The notes: a model not told the origin generated them from the letters alone. A stretch of DNA of 64,000 bases from Stenogyne calaminthoides (GCA_037126765.1 JBBCBC010000017.1:22063916-22127915), one strand, 5' to 3'. Shown: positions 47,401 to 59,483, counted from the first letter of the stretch. Program-made: numbers and translations.

Positions 47401-48375
47401 ACTCCCACTAAGTTGTCGGGTCAGCCTGAACCCCTGTAAAGTGAAATAGACATGATCAGTGGATCCCATATCCACTACCCATAAATGGGTAGCATACGCC
47501 GCTAAACAAGTTTCAACAACTAGTGCATGAGAATTACCTTTCTTTCCAATCCGCTTGGGTTTGGAACAGGCTGACCTCCAATGTCTCTTCTCACCGCAGT
47601 TAAAACATCTCCCCTTAGCTGGCTTCTTTACTCATCCATCTCCCTTTAACCTCCCTTTGCCCTTGGCAAAGCTTGAGTTCACTTGTTTTTGACATTTTGC
47701 CTTCTTCTTGTTCTTACCACCTTTTGGCCTAGAAGAAGAGGAATGACCTTTTGCCACCAAGGCTTGTCTCTGTTGCCCCAATATCCCCTCTGCTGAGACC
47801 AAAGCTTGCAACAGATCGGACAACGTGAACTTTTGATTGTTCATTTGGTAGTTCAGCCTGAATTGTTCAAAACTTTTCGGCAGAGAGTGGAGTATGAAAT
47901 CGATCTAGGTATCGATGTTATATTCAGCGCCAAGTACCTCAAGCTTATTGAGGTGAGCCATCATCCAGAGAACGTGCTCCCTTACGGGCGTTCCCTCCAC
48001 CATTTTCATAGAGAGCATGTCCCTCATGGTGATCTGACGAGCCACACGGTTCTGATGTTGGAACATCGCTTTAAGACTTGTCATGATTTCTGCAGCAGTT
48101 TCAAAATTTTGATGTTGATGTTGCAGCACATCTGACATAGAAGCCAGCATGGTGCACTTAGCCATCTCATTTGAACACTCCCAGTCAGCATAATCTTTCT
48201 TATCCGTTTTGCTGGACTCATCAGTAGGCTTTTCGGGTTTTGGGACAGTAAGAACCCATCTATGATGTTGTGCAATGAGGACAATAGTAAGTTTTCGATT
48301 CCAATCAACGAAGTTTTCACCAGTAAGTAAATTGTCTTTAAGTATATTGAACAGTGGATTAAAAGGTTGCGACAT
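44429..48375 (-). pseudogene. Copia copy 2 gag-pol polyprotein, disrupted by stops and a frameshift
   Basis: One reading frame of about 1315 codons starts at 48373-48375 (MSQPFNPLF). Order: gag domain (to about 47830), lysine-rich linker, CCHC zinc knuckle (CFNCGEKRHWRSAC, 47566-47607), GAG-pre-integrase (LWHLRLGH and CESC), integrase core, reverse transcriptase with YVDD (45403-45414), and RNase H (MEAEYVA, then YSDNAGA and HIERKYHLIRE) ending at 44429. In-frame stops are at 47905-47907, 47632-47634, 46582-46584, 45997-45999, 45778-45780, 45616-45618 and 45136-45138. A one-base frameshift lies near 44830-44840. The aspartic protease region is weak but present after the knuckle (VDMGSTDHV, usually D-S/T-G). 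The copy is dead by itself. Confidence 0.92.
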
Positions 48376-51300
48376 GCTGAACTGAAATAAATAACGATTG
48401 TATAAGCACAAAATTATCACATAATTCGATCACATGAATCATATTAAAATCTCAAAAAAATAAAATGAACATGCATCAGCCAACATCTCAAAACAGTTTA
48501 AATAAGCCACGTGGGGTGGGTCATTATTTAAACACATTCAAGCAGGTTACAAACAAGAACAGTTACAAACCTTTAATGTCCAGATTAATAGTTGGCTCCC
48601 ACTTGACAAATATAAAACTGACATGGACATCGGGGAAGTATATGCGTATCAATTTTATACCTAAGTAATAACCATGATTAAATACAGAATTATTATTTCG
48701 CTTTGAACGGACCTCGTAGGGAGGGTCATCGTCGCCACTAATAATAATTCACAATCATTCAATTGGAATTTATTCATGTGAAAGCTATCCTTTGGCCGTC
48801 CCGTGGGGGGAATTTCTCCAAAAGAAATTCACAAATAAATAAATCATGGAGGTCAAAATTAATTCAATTTTATTATCCGGAATAAGATTATCAATTAATT
48901 ATTTTCAAAAACTTACTTAGTAATTTTCGAAAGTGAGATTTTTCCAAAATAATTTCTCATGCATCGCATATTTAAACAAATTAAATAAGTATGAAAGAAA
49001 TAAAGCAAACATCAAAACAAAAAATTAAACACATTGGACACATATATCCAATTGTCACGGTTAATTTTTGTCATGTCTTGATCTCGAGAAATCGTCTTCA
49101 TAGCCTTCATCATTCGTCTGAAAAGCTCCCACTCGACCGCAACTTGTTCTTTTAAAATGTCCTTCGTCTAGGTCCGAGACGACGTCAGGCATTGGGTAGC
49201 TCATGGCCCGGAACGCGTATCCGTGTGCGCCTAGGCGCACGACCACGTCACGCCCGCCATCGCCATCCCGTCGCTCGGCCGGCGAGCCAGGAGCGCATCG
49301 CCACGACGACTTCGGTAGCTCTCGGTAGCGTGCGTGTTGCCCGTTCGCGTCGCCGCAGACGAATCGATCCCACGTCAGGCAAGACGCTCGCCAGCCGCGA
49401 CACGCAGCCGCCCGACGCCCGCCATCGCCCGAGTCCGTGCGCGCCCAGCGCGCACCCTTGCACATCCCGCCGTCCGCACGCTCCCGTGCACGCCCCTCGG
49501 CTGTCACGACCCACTCTCAGATAACCAAATAAATAATATGTTCGAAATAAATTTACTAAAATTGACTTGTGACTTTTTATTTTTATTAAACAATTGACAG
49601 AATGATAAATTCTTTGAACACTTAAAAACTTGATAAAAATGACTCATAATATACAAAACTATATATATATATAATATATATATACTATAACTCGAACACA
49701 AGCCCCACAGGTCGTCATCCATGTATACAACTTTCAGAATCTGCAGACACTTCAACCACCACCAGTGTAAGTTGACAAAATTACCTACAATGCATAAACT
49801 AAGTGAGATATATAAATATCAGTAAGCAGAAATTATGCAAGATGTTGTGAATCATTTAAAAATCCTCCCCATGCACTCTCTTATTAGAAATCACCAATTT
49901 ATTTATGAAACACTCATTAGGGCCCCTGACACACTGTTATACATCAGAATGAGCTCAACATCCACATAATCAAATGGCCAATATAAATATCACATAAGTA
50001 TGATCCGGACGTGAGGTCCATCCTCTTGTGACCCAACAGGGGTTCTCCTCGCACATACGCCCCCTATGTCCACCAAGAAGTCATCCCACCACGCCGAATC
50101 ATAATGGTGCAGTCCGAGGATCCACCCTCTAACGGCCCAGCGAGGTCCATCACCAAACTCGACCCCTGTCCGCTTAAGAAGTCCCCTCACTGAACACCCA
50201 CACAACATATCACAAATACTCGATAAGGGTTCTCCTCGCACGTACGCCCCTTATCATATAAAACGCCCCACAAGGGTTCTCCTCGCACATATTCCCCTTG
50301 TGTTTCCAATGTATAACAAGTGGCCAAAACACACACATCATCCACTCAAATATCATCTCATGATAATGCATGGTATGCATGATGCAATGCAATACAAGAT
50401 ATCTCACAATTCACATAACTCCGAACTCACAGGTTCGATTCATATAAAATATCGAGCTCACAAGCTCCTTTCACAGTAATCATTAAATATCAACCAATTC
50501 ACAATTCACTTAAAATTCACATATTGTCAATTATACACAAATTAATCACATAATAATAATATGTTTATGCATTGTAGTTGCAAATGAATTTCTACTTACC
50601 TTAATTGAGAGGAATACAGATACCGCAAACTCCTAAACCGCCTTATGAAGTTCCACTACGTCGGTTGCACAATATTGGTGTCCATCATCCCGACTCTCCT
50701 TCCTCCTCCTCTTTTTTTTTTTTTTTTTCTTTTTCTTTCTTTCCTTACTTCGCCTAAACTATCGCAACTGATGCCCTTTTCTTTTCTGTGTCTTCATATC
50801 CATTCTTTCTAATATGTGGGTGTATATATCCCCAAGGTCCAACTAACCGCCTTAACACTTGCTTACTCCTGACGCCTCTTTTCCATCTTTTATTTATTTA
50901 TTTATTAGCAATTGTGCCATCTAACACCTAATGGCGGTTAAGCTAATTGGGCTTGGGCCCATATTCATAAACAAGCATTTATGTAGTGTACGTATGTACA
51001 ATTCCAAATGCAGTTGGAAAATTTTGTGTAGTAATAATTTAAATAATTAAAAGCAAATCTAAATACAATATAAAATAATGCAAGCTCACAATCAATAGCA
51101 CAAAAATATTAACACATAAATAATATAAAATGCACGCAAGACATGAAATATATTGGTCAAATAATAGTACTAAAAGTGCGGGTATCACATCGGCACAAGA
51201 TCCGCCCGGCGCTCGGCCACGCCTGGGTTTGCCCGCGTGCGCCGAGTGCCTTCGGTCAGCCCCGTACGCGACCACCTAGAACCTCGTGCTTTGGCTAGCG

Positions 51301-51653
51301 TACGTCTGGGCACTTGGTCACCCGTCTTTAATTCTTCGTCTTCGTTCCAAATCCGGTTATAATTTATTTACAAAATAAATAAACCTAGATCTAGACTAGT
51401 CTATTACATTGATCAAATCAAACAAATCCTAATCTACTCATGGATTTTCTCACGAGGCAAAACGAATTCGAACGAATCGAATTAAAAACCATTATTTATA
51501 TGCATGCATAAATAAACATTCATCAAATACCATGACAATTGGATACCTGCAAAAAAGATCTAGCAATTCTACTATCCAATTTCAAATTTAATGAAAGACG
51601 AATTAAATTATAATTAAAAATTCAGAGCTCGAAACCAAGGCTCTGATACCAGT
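48376..51653 (-). other. Copia copy 2: leader, with a GC-rich block split by a solo LTR
   Basis: The leader aligns at both ends with that of copy 1 (1734-3222). Its GC-rich block (about 49150-49501 and 51190-51340) is unlike the block of copy 1. The primer site TGGTATCAGAGCC is at 51639-51651 on the minus strand. Open frames of up to 148 codons in the GC-rich block have no recognisable content. Confidence 0.6.
49502..51189. mobile_element. Solo LTR of an unrelated LTR element (1688 bp) in the Copia leader
   Basis: It begins TGTCACGACCC and ends GGTATCACA. Flanking duplications TCGGC lie at 49497-49501 and 51190-51194. Inside are several copies of GGTTCTCCTCGCACATACGC (about 50039, 50228 and 50275) and a long T tract (about 50710-50730). 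No primer site or polypurine tract is present, hence solo LTR. The orientation is not certain. Confidence 0.75.
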
Positions 51654-53507
51654 TGTTGGGGAATTAACTGCCCGGATATATTCGGGATGAATATTTAAAT
51701 ACAAATTTATTATTACTAGCATGAATTAATCCTATATTAATTCAAATAATAATTCAACAACAAATCATGCATACAAATTCGTCACATAAATCCTACGCAT
51801 GCGGAATTGCTAGGAGTTTACGTGAACTAACCTCTCGGAGTACCAACCATTGAGAAGATGGATATCCCGTTCACACGAACAAACCCAAAGAGCCTTCTCA
51901 AGTATTCTCTCGTCCTTGTTCAACAATCCGGTGCAAGGATGCTCGCGAACAATTAACAAAAAGAAAAATAAAATTATGTTGCACCATCTTTGTGGATTTC
52001 TAATTTTTTCCAACACATGGAATTTTATGGGGATGAAAATTCATCCCCTATTTATACTAAGGGGTGGTGGCCGATTTTTCTATGAGGAATAAAGATGGAA
52101 AAATCTTTTTCTTGATCTCCAAGAAATCTTGAATATATCTCATATATTCTTTTCTCCATATTTAAAATATTCCACAAAAATCCCACCTCTTTAATTTATG
52201 GAATTTTCGAAACTAAGGGCCAAGATTTCCAAGATTGTGATCTTTTTGAATTTATGAGATATTCTTGTATTCCAAGAATACATATCTTCCATAATATCTT
52301 TTCAAGAAAATCAAGAAAATTTTTCCTTCCTTATTTTCTTCATTATTTTCGAAAATTGCACAATAAATAGCCAAGTGGGAGATTTCTTGAATTTAATGAG
52401 ATAAACTTGTATTCCAAGAATACTTATCCTCATTCCATAACAAAATTCAAAGAAAATATTTCTCCCTCTTTTATTTATTTGTTTTTGAATTTTTTTTTAG
52501 GAAAAATAGGCAACAATATTTTATTTTATTTTAAGCACCTTTTTTCAGTTATTGGACTTTATCTTTGGACTACTTGAGGGGCCTTTAGGAGAATTAAGAT
52601 TGGACTTTCTAATGGACCTTGAATTTCCAATATTGAGCCACAATATTATTCAAGCCCATAAATATTAATTAATCCCACTACATAATTAATATTGCACTAT
52701 CCATTTTAACCCATATTACAGTTAATATGGCTCCCGATTATTATTTCCCGTGTTTAAGATTATCCAGTCCATTAATTAATTTAAGCCACTAAAATAGCTT
52801 CATATTAATCAATATATTTTTCCTTGGTTCAGGAACGACTCAACATAATTATCCATACCGAAAACTAATTTCACTTGCAAGATTTAGTATGATAAAACTT
52901 CTGAGCCTCCCAAGGTGACAAATCAAATAAGACGCACTTGCACACCGATTCTCCGTATTAAATCTTAGCAATCGTCATGTAACTAATAATATTGCCCAAG
53001 ATACAAGGTATTGAATCACATTGATTCTCTACCCATCACGAGTCAAAGCAATAGTTATTAATTCCACACGATCCTATTTAAGGGACGGGGATTAAGAAAT
53101 AACTAACCACTGAGGTCTAATTTCTTCTATATTCAGTACTGAAGAATTTATCCTCTTGTAGGTCCTCTTCAACGCATCATAATGCACTAGTGCAATCTCT
53201 TGGTCAAGACAAGTCAATCCGAGCCTTACACTTCAACCTTTCACAATGGATTGTTTATTTCCATCTAGGTTGTGAATTCTGTACTTTTAGTTACAAGGGA
53301 CTGCTAATTTAGTCTTCTGTGATCTGGTATCACTAAATTAACTATAATATAACACGTACTAATTATTTGAACAGTTATGCAGTAAATATATGTAAAATTC
53401 AATAATATTTAAAGCAACAGTGATAAATAATTTATTTCAGCAAATAAGACAGAAATTAAGTCTGGTTATACAAAGTAAAAAGCATACTTTTCAGTATAAC
53501 CCCAACA
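51654..53507 (-). repeat. 5' LTR of Copia copy 2 (1854 bp)
   Basis: It starts TGTTGGGG and ends CCCCAACA. A minus-strand TATA box (TATAAATAG) is at 52048-52056. Confidence 0.9.
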
Positions 53508-53734
53508 GTTCCAGCGCCGGAGGCTATGGAAATCCATGTAAATCAATAAAAAAAATGTATTCCACAATCCTGTCAAGTCTATGAAAATCCATGTAAATCC
53601 AATAAAAAAAGTCAGCCAAACTCGGCATGGAGTCTATGGATTTTCTAAATCCACAGACTTTTTAAAGTCCAAAAAAATCCAATTGAATACCGCCCCCCTA
53701 AGACTAAGTCTTGTATGCCAGTCAAAAAAAAAAG

Positions 53735-53965
53735 ACTAAGTCTTGTATGCATCAGGTGCATCATTCACTCCATAATGTATTTTAGAAGCATGCAATTTGT
53801 TTCACTGAAATATGCAACTTGTTTATATTGAACTGTGCAACTATTAATATGGAAAACAAGTTGCATGTTTCGGTGTAGACAAGTTGCATATTTTCGTGCA
53901 ACAAGTTGGATGGTTCTAAAATATACTATCGAGTGCACGATGCATCTGGTGCACATGAGATCCAT
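53735..53965. mobile_element. Foldback repeat, family F, copy 3
   Basis: The arms GCATCAGGTGCATCATTCAC and, at the other end, GATGCATCTGGTGCACATGA enclose paired ACAAGTTGCAT motifs. It lies in the outer hAT-like element, just right of the Harbinger-like element. Confidence 0.6.
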
Positions 53966-55660
53966 TCCCCAATTAATAGTAATAAAAAGTACGAAAATAA
54001 AAGTTTAAAACAGAAACATAAACTAATACATATATTTATATAATCAAATTGTTAAACGTAATTATATACACATTTGAAAATAAAATTTTAATATATCGAA
54101 TAACATACATCTTCGACTCTTCTTGCTTTGAAAGCGTTGCATGATAGCTTTGTACTAACTTTTTTAAAAATATTTATGTCTACAACTAAATTTTTTTTAT
54201 CTCCAATTCGGTTAAGTAATGAACTCTTGATGAATTTGATTGCTGAAATCTTCTTTCCACAGTAGTTCTAGCAACGAGTAGGATCAATGATAACTTAACA
54301 AGCAAATGATTTTTTGTAGCAACTATTTGTTGAGCAAGACCTGCAATTCTAACTGTAGAGAAATTTTCATCCAAACACACATAAATAATAAATTTTCTAA
54401 TTGATTGTCAAGTTCAAGTGGAACAAATCAGATTTATTCAAACATATATATGTGATTAAATATCATTTATTTTATATATAATGTAAAATTACTAAAAAAA
54501 GTTCCTAAGAATTTTGAAAATCTCAGGGGGGCCCAATGCCCCCCTATACACTTCCTCGCTCTGTCCCTAGTTGTAGAGGTATATAAGTTCGAAATTATTA
54601 ATGTTTATATTTCACTTTTTTATCTTTTAAAATTTTCAAATGCAACTATATGCTAATTAATATTTCTTTCAAAACAAATACATACTTATTAAAACTATAC
54701 AAAAGTTGGTGTGTGTAATCACGCTTTAATGCATACATTATATTCCCTAGCAAACTTTTTTATATAAAATATTTCACAGATCTAGAATCCATGAAATATG
54801 ACCCGTAGATTAAAAAGAGTCGGAGTGAAAATTTTACGAATTTTGTGAGGGTTGAATCAGGTCAAATTTATTTTTTAATAAAATATGTGCAAGCAGAACA
54901 ACAAAACTCAGTCTCGAGTCTGTGTTACTATAGGGGCAAATATGTGTTACTGTTAGTACATGTATTTGTACTGTAAGGAAGGACCTGTGAGACATAACAC
55001 GTGGATTAGAAGGAGAAACGCATAAATATAGAAGGAAAAATTCGCGGATCATACACAAATCGAACTGGGTTAAACATATTTTTCTATAAATTCGCGCAAA
55101 GGCAAAACAACAGAACTTGCTTTGAGGTCTATGTTACTATAAGGACAAATATACAATATATTGTTGTAAGTATATGTATGTGATATTATAAGGACAAACA
55201 ACACATACTTATTTTAATTTTTAGTAAACATATTTTAAAAAAAAAAAAAATCGACCAATTTTATAAGGTATTGAAAATTGTGTTTTTATACACACATAAA
55301 TGTGCTACTATAAAAAAAATATGTGATATTGTATGAATAAAACGACACTCTCTATTTTCATTAGCTTTCCCCTTTGTTTTTTTTATCTACTTCTCCTTTT
55401 GTCTTGTGATGAACTACTTTAAGCAAATATCAAAACCACCAGATTACACCATTAAATTAGTAAAAAAAAAAAAAATCTATTTGTTATGTAGTAATACATA
55501 ATTACTCTTACAGACAAAAGAGCTTTCGAACCCTCCTTTTTGTACAACAAAATATGTCTAATTAAAGATACTCGAAGTCGACTTGTGCTTTGCTCCCTTA
55601 CACAACATATAACTAGGGAGCAATTGAAATTCTCTGGTTGTGGGCGTGTTGTTCTTTTAT
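53966..55660. other. AT-rich stretch, no supported gene
   Basis: It holds the right end of the outer hAT-like element (about 54510-54569, including CAGGGGGGCCCAATGCCCCC) and otherwise low-complexity AT-rich sequence. Small open frames lack any domain. Confidence 0.5.
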
Positions 55661-55664
55661 CTTT

Positions 55665-57215
55665 ATACTAGTACAGTGCCCGCGTGTTTCGCGGATTTTC
55701 GAAAAGAGACAATATTAAGAATAAATAATGTGTTTAATAATTAAAAATATAAGTATGTGTATCATAAACTATACAAAAGAAAGAGGTGTGATTGTTCTTA
55801 AACAAATGTTGTTCTTCAGTGACGTTCAATCTGATGTCAATTTCTACTAAAATCAGCACTTCGATGTCATCGCTAATAACTCTCTTCCTCAGTGGTCTTT
55901 TAGTTTTGGCTCTGCACCACAACTTGATCATTTTGCCATAATCGTCAATATCATCGACTTCTTTATCATAAACCTATATATAGGCGCATAACAGTTCATC
56001 AAAAACAAAATGAGTTTCACTATAATCTAAATACATAGTATTGCAATAAATAACCATTTAACAATAACAATTTAGTGATCTACTTTCACCTATGCAATTA
56101 ATTAGATAAAATAAAATTTCATATAATTATTGTATGTATAGACTATAGTTGTGATTCAGATCTAGAGCATACTTATTTTCACACAAATTGAGACCTAACA
56201 TACGAAATATTGCATAAACAAATAATAAATTGAAGAATCATATTAAAAAGTTTATAGCATCTCTGATTCTACAAACCTAAAATAATTTACATCAAAATTG
56301 TTTAAGAAAATTCATATAGAATCTTCATTATACAATGTAAATAACTAAAAAAAGTGCATAACTTACATTAGAAAATATATTATTCCTCTTTATCCATATA
56401 GAACTCATTAAATTTCTTGATCTCACATTGCAGATGCCACACAAAATCTTTCATTTTCCTGTCACAACATTCCCTTTCTCAGCATTTCTTCAACATCTCA
56501 TCATCATCAACAACAAATTAAAGAATACCCACGACAACGTAAGAATCAATTTATAATTTAAAAAAAAAAAAAATCCGTAACCAACTGATAATCAAAATAA
56601 CTAAAAGGATATTACATGCAGGGACAAAGAAAAAGAAGAGTAACTTACTTAATGATTTAACCTCCAAAAACAATACTATGAGTCAACCTACATAACAAAA
56701 TAAAAAACAAACCAAAAAAAATATCATAATCCGGTGTAATGGAAGACCAATTTCTTTTAAGAGAGAAAGGATGGTTCTCCAAACAAAAAAAGTGAAGGGA
56801 AATTAAAAAATGAATGAATTGCTAATTTTCATGAATTAAAATTGTGATAGTTAAACATTCCGTTTTTATTAACAACTTAACATAAAGTATCAGTCGATTT
56901 TGAGGGATTTTGGAAGAAAACTTATATAAGGTTTATTAATTGTTTTTATTATTTCCTTAATTATTATATATGGATCAATGCCCAATAATGTGTCATATAT
57001 AATAAATAGAAAATGACAATCAATGATCAATCAATTATAAAATCTTTTAATTTAATATAATAATGACACTTATTATTATTTAATTTATTCTACTATTGTC
57101 ACGTAAGCAAAACTCATAAGAAGATGACACGTAAGCAAAACTCTTTAGAAGACGACACGTAAGCAAAACTATTTAGAAGACGACACATCACCAAAACCAA
57201 CCCTCTATTAGTATA
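55665..57215. repeat. Unclassified repeat starting TATACTAGTACAGTGCCCGC
   Basis: The left end carries a palindromic TACTAGTA and CGCGTGTTTCGCGG; a related motif (TATACTAGTTCGTATTACGC) is at about 31184. The right end has a short array and a hairpin CCCTCTATTAGTATATAGAGGG. It resembles a degenerate repeat found in many plants, but I cannot assign a class. No gene was seen. Confidence 0.35.
57096..57197. repeat. Short tandem repeat, unit about 28-30 bases, 3-4 copies
   Basis: GACACGTAAGCAAAACT followed by an A/T-rich spacer with AGAAGA occurs three times, with a partial fourth (GACACATCACCAAAACC). Confidence 0.8.
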
Positions 57216-57854
57216 TAGAGGGATATTTGCAAGAGAATATCTTTACTAATTTCATGGTGTAGTTTGATTGTTTGAGTGTAAATTACAAATTCTCCCCTAA
57301 CCTGTTGGAGCCGCACGATAATATATGTTTCAAAAATGATGTTTCACTATGTGTTCCATATTCTAGATTAATGGCATGTGGAATAGACAAAAATATCTAA
57401 TGGACCACCATAATCGTAGGTCTATGTGATAAAGATTCAGGAGGTGAAATAATTCTGAAACACGAAAAAGTGACATTGAGGAATTGAACTGTGTTGTTGG
57501 AGCTTTCCACAGTTTTTTCGGTTGACAATCTCCACGTTAGCTGTTTTCATGAATAATGATATTTCTTCCGTATGTTTCTTGGTCACTCATCACGGTCATG
57601 GCGCCGTCAATTGAGTAAAAATTAATTTCTTTGTTGTGCGGCTTGAGTGAGGCTTTTGTTAGACTTATTACTAATATAAACTTGGCTTGGATCCATGCAA
57701 TATTGTACATAAGAATTTGCATTACTAAGTGCAAACATATATCCTATAAGAATTTGCGATAACTAGTATTGGGTCAGGTCAAATGAGGCAAACAATCATA
57801 AATTTGTAATTGCCAGAGTCAATATATTATTTAGGCTAAATCTTATATAAATTT

Positions 57855-58030
57855 AGGTGTATCGTGCATTTTAAGATCATGCAACTTGTTAATATAGAAA
57901 GATACAATATGTTTACACTAAACGGTGCAACTATTAATATGAGAAAAATAGTTGCACGGTTCAGTGTAAACAAGTTACATCTTTCAGTAAAACAAGTTGC
58001 ACAGTGCACCTGGATGCACATAAGACTCAC
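57855..58030. mobile_element. Foldback repeat, family F, copy 4
   Basis: It has ATGCAACTTGTT, ACACTAAACGGTGCAACTAT and the inverted ATAGTTGCACGGTTCAGTGT and AACAAGTTGCAC, ending near GTGCACCTGGATGCACATAA. Its centre pairs almost perfectly. Confidence 0.65.
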
Positions 58031-58430
58031 TCTATTATTTAATAAAATAAATAATATAATATAATCATTCTTAAAATTTAATAATTATTTTTATTTTGTA
58101 GTAAAGTTGCTCATGGAGAGTTTGGAGAATACAACGCGAACTTCTACCGCACTGAAAAGAACCGAGCCAAAATTATTCGTTGACTTTTATACTTTAACTA
58201 CGCGAACGAAAATTATGTCATACTTTAAAGAAAATTACGATTCAAATATTATGGTGGAGATCCGTCTGACAAAACTATCCTCAATATATTTTTTCAATTG
58301 AATGGAACATTCCATAAGACTGGTTCTCACGAAACTAACTGAGTTAATATATACGATAAGTTTCAAGAGTTTGATAAAACAGATTTCAAATAATTATAAT
58401 TAATCACATCAATACATGGATAAAAAAATG

Positions 58431-58941
58431 GGGATTTAAACCAAAAATGTCACATAACTTTGCATCTTTATCAAAATGGTCTCATACATATCAACTTTTT
58501 CAATGTAGTTACATATGTATTCAATTTGAAACGATTAAGTTCCAAATCACCGGAGACCGGTCAAACTAACCAAAAATGAAGTCGTTTTAGGTGCGTGTTT
58601 TACACGCGCACCTAATTTTGGTCGCCGTTAGGTAGTGGTGCTCTAATCACATGAGCTAAGCCACTTTGACCATTTTCGATTTTTTTAAATCAGTTTAATA
58701 CACAGGTTACACGCCACATGTCCATGTCAATACAAGTAAACATTTTCAGTTCAAAATTAGGGGCACGTGTAATACACGCCCCTAAAACGATGTCGTTTTT
58801 GGCTAGTTTGACGGGTCTCCGACGATTTGGGACTAAATCGGTTCAAATTGAGTACATATGAGACTAAATTGAAAAAAATAATATGTATGTGATAATTTTG
58901 ATAAAGGTGCAAAATTATGAGACATTTTTTATTTAAATCCC
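58431..58941. mobile_element. MULE-like miniature element with long inverted repeats (511 bp)
   Basis: Arms of roughly 150-200 bases start GGGATTTAAACCAAAAATGT and, inverted, GGGATTTAAATAAAAAATGT. Identical 10 bp duplications TAAAAAAATG lie at 58421-58430 and 58942-58951. Long arms and a 9-11 bp duplication fit Mutator-like elements. There is no coding capacity. Confidence 0.8.
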
Positions 58942-59042
58942 TAAAAAAATGACATAGAGATACAAATTACAAGAGTAATTGAAGAACACAACTAACTATA
59001 AGGAGAATATAACTAGCCGGTTCTTCCTTATTACGTCACGGG

Positions 59043-59483
59043 TAGGGGTGGAGAAAATACTGAAAATACCGGTATACCGCACTTACCGTACCGAAAAATA
59101 TAATTTTTATTAAAATTTTCGGTACGGTATGGTACTGTATCGAAAATTTCGGTACGACAACGGTGTGAAAATATAAAAAATTTCGGTATTTGGTATATAC
59201 CGAAATATTTCGATATATCGAAAAAATTTCGGTATACCGGAAAAATTTTCGATATACCGAAAAAATGTCTGGTATACCGAAAATATTTCCGGTATATCGA
59301 AATATGTATTTCGGTATATACCGAAATATCGGTACGGTATTGATATGTAATATTGACATACTGAAAATTTCGGTATACTGAAATTTCGATACGACAGTTG
59401 TATGCATTTTTCGGTATCAAAAATTTCTGTACGGTATACGGTATGGCGAAAAAATTTCGGTATGCCGTACCGACCCACCCCTA
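59043..59483. mobile_element. hAT-like miniature element packed with TTCGGTATA motifs (441 bp)
   Basis: The ends TAGGGGTGG and CCACCCCTA are flanked by GTCACGGG (59035-59042) and ATCACGGG (59484-59491), seven of eight identical. The interior has more than 20 variants of TTCGGTATAC in both orientations. Long open frames across it on the minus strand arise from this repeat and are not genes. Confidence 0.75.

Larger units (their letters stand above)
40843..53507 (-). mobile_element. Copia copy 2: full-length LTR retrotransposon with two nested solo LTRs
   Basis: The 3' LTR is 40843-44314 (carrying the solo LTR at 42217-43829), the internal region 44315-51653 (carrying the solo LTR at 49502-51189) and the 5' LTR 51654-53507. 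Target duplications GTTCC lie at 40838-40842 and 53508-53512. The domain order gag, zinc knuckle, integrase, reverse transcriptase, RNase H is that of Copia. The LTRs have visibly diverged from each other and the coding region has several stops, so the insertion is not recent. Confidence 0.93.
30283..53698. mobile_element. PIF/Harbinger-like DNA transposon, split by three LTR-element insertions
   Basis: The left end GGGGGGTGTATTGGTTGTGG and the right end, inverted, GGGGGGCGGTATTCAATTGG continue as a longer imperfect inverted repeat including GGATTTTTTTRGACTTT. Both are flanked by TAA (30280-30282 and 53699-53701), the Harbinger duplication. Own sequence: 30283-32654, 35831-36536, 40225-40837 and 53513-53698, about 3.9 kb in all. 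Subterminal GTATTCAA motifs recur at about 30341, 30392 and 30421. A TATA box and leader follow on the left, but no transposase is recognisable, so it is defective. Confidence 0.65.
30239..54569. mobile_element. Outer hAT-like element hosting all other insertions on the right (nested)
   Basis: The left end reads CACAGTGGCGGAGCCAGGAT and the right end, inverted, TAGGGACAGAGCGAGGAAG. Flanking bases are GTTGTAGT (30231-30238) and GTTGTAGA (54570-54577), seven of eight identical. After removing the nested element at 30283-53698 only about 0.9 kb remains. The element type is inferred from the duplication size and end sequence. Confidence 0.4.

Noticed and set aside
49061..49597. Open frames of 87-148 codons on both strands
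   Set aside because: Same situation as in copy 1: CG-rich leader sequence, split by a solo LTR, no recognisable protein.
59031..59478. Three overlapping minus-strand open frames of 122-129 codons rich in Y, R, F and I
   Set aside because: They are products of the repeated TTCGGTATA motif read in three phases inside a small hAT-like element.
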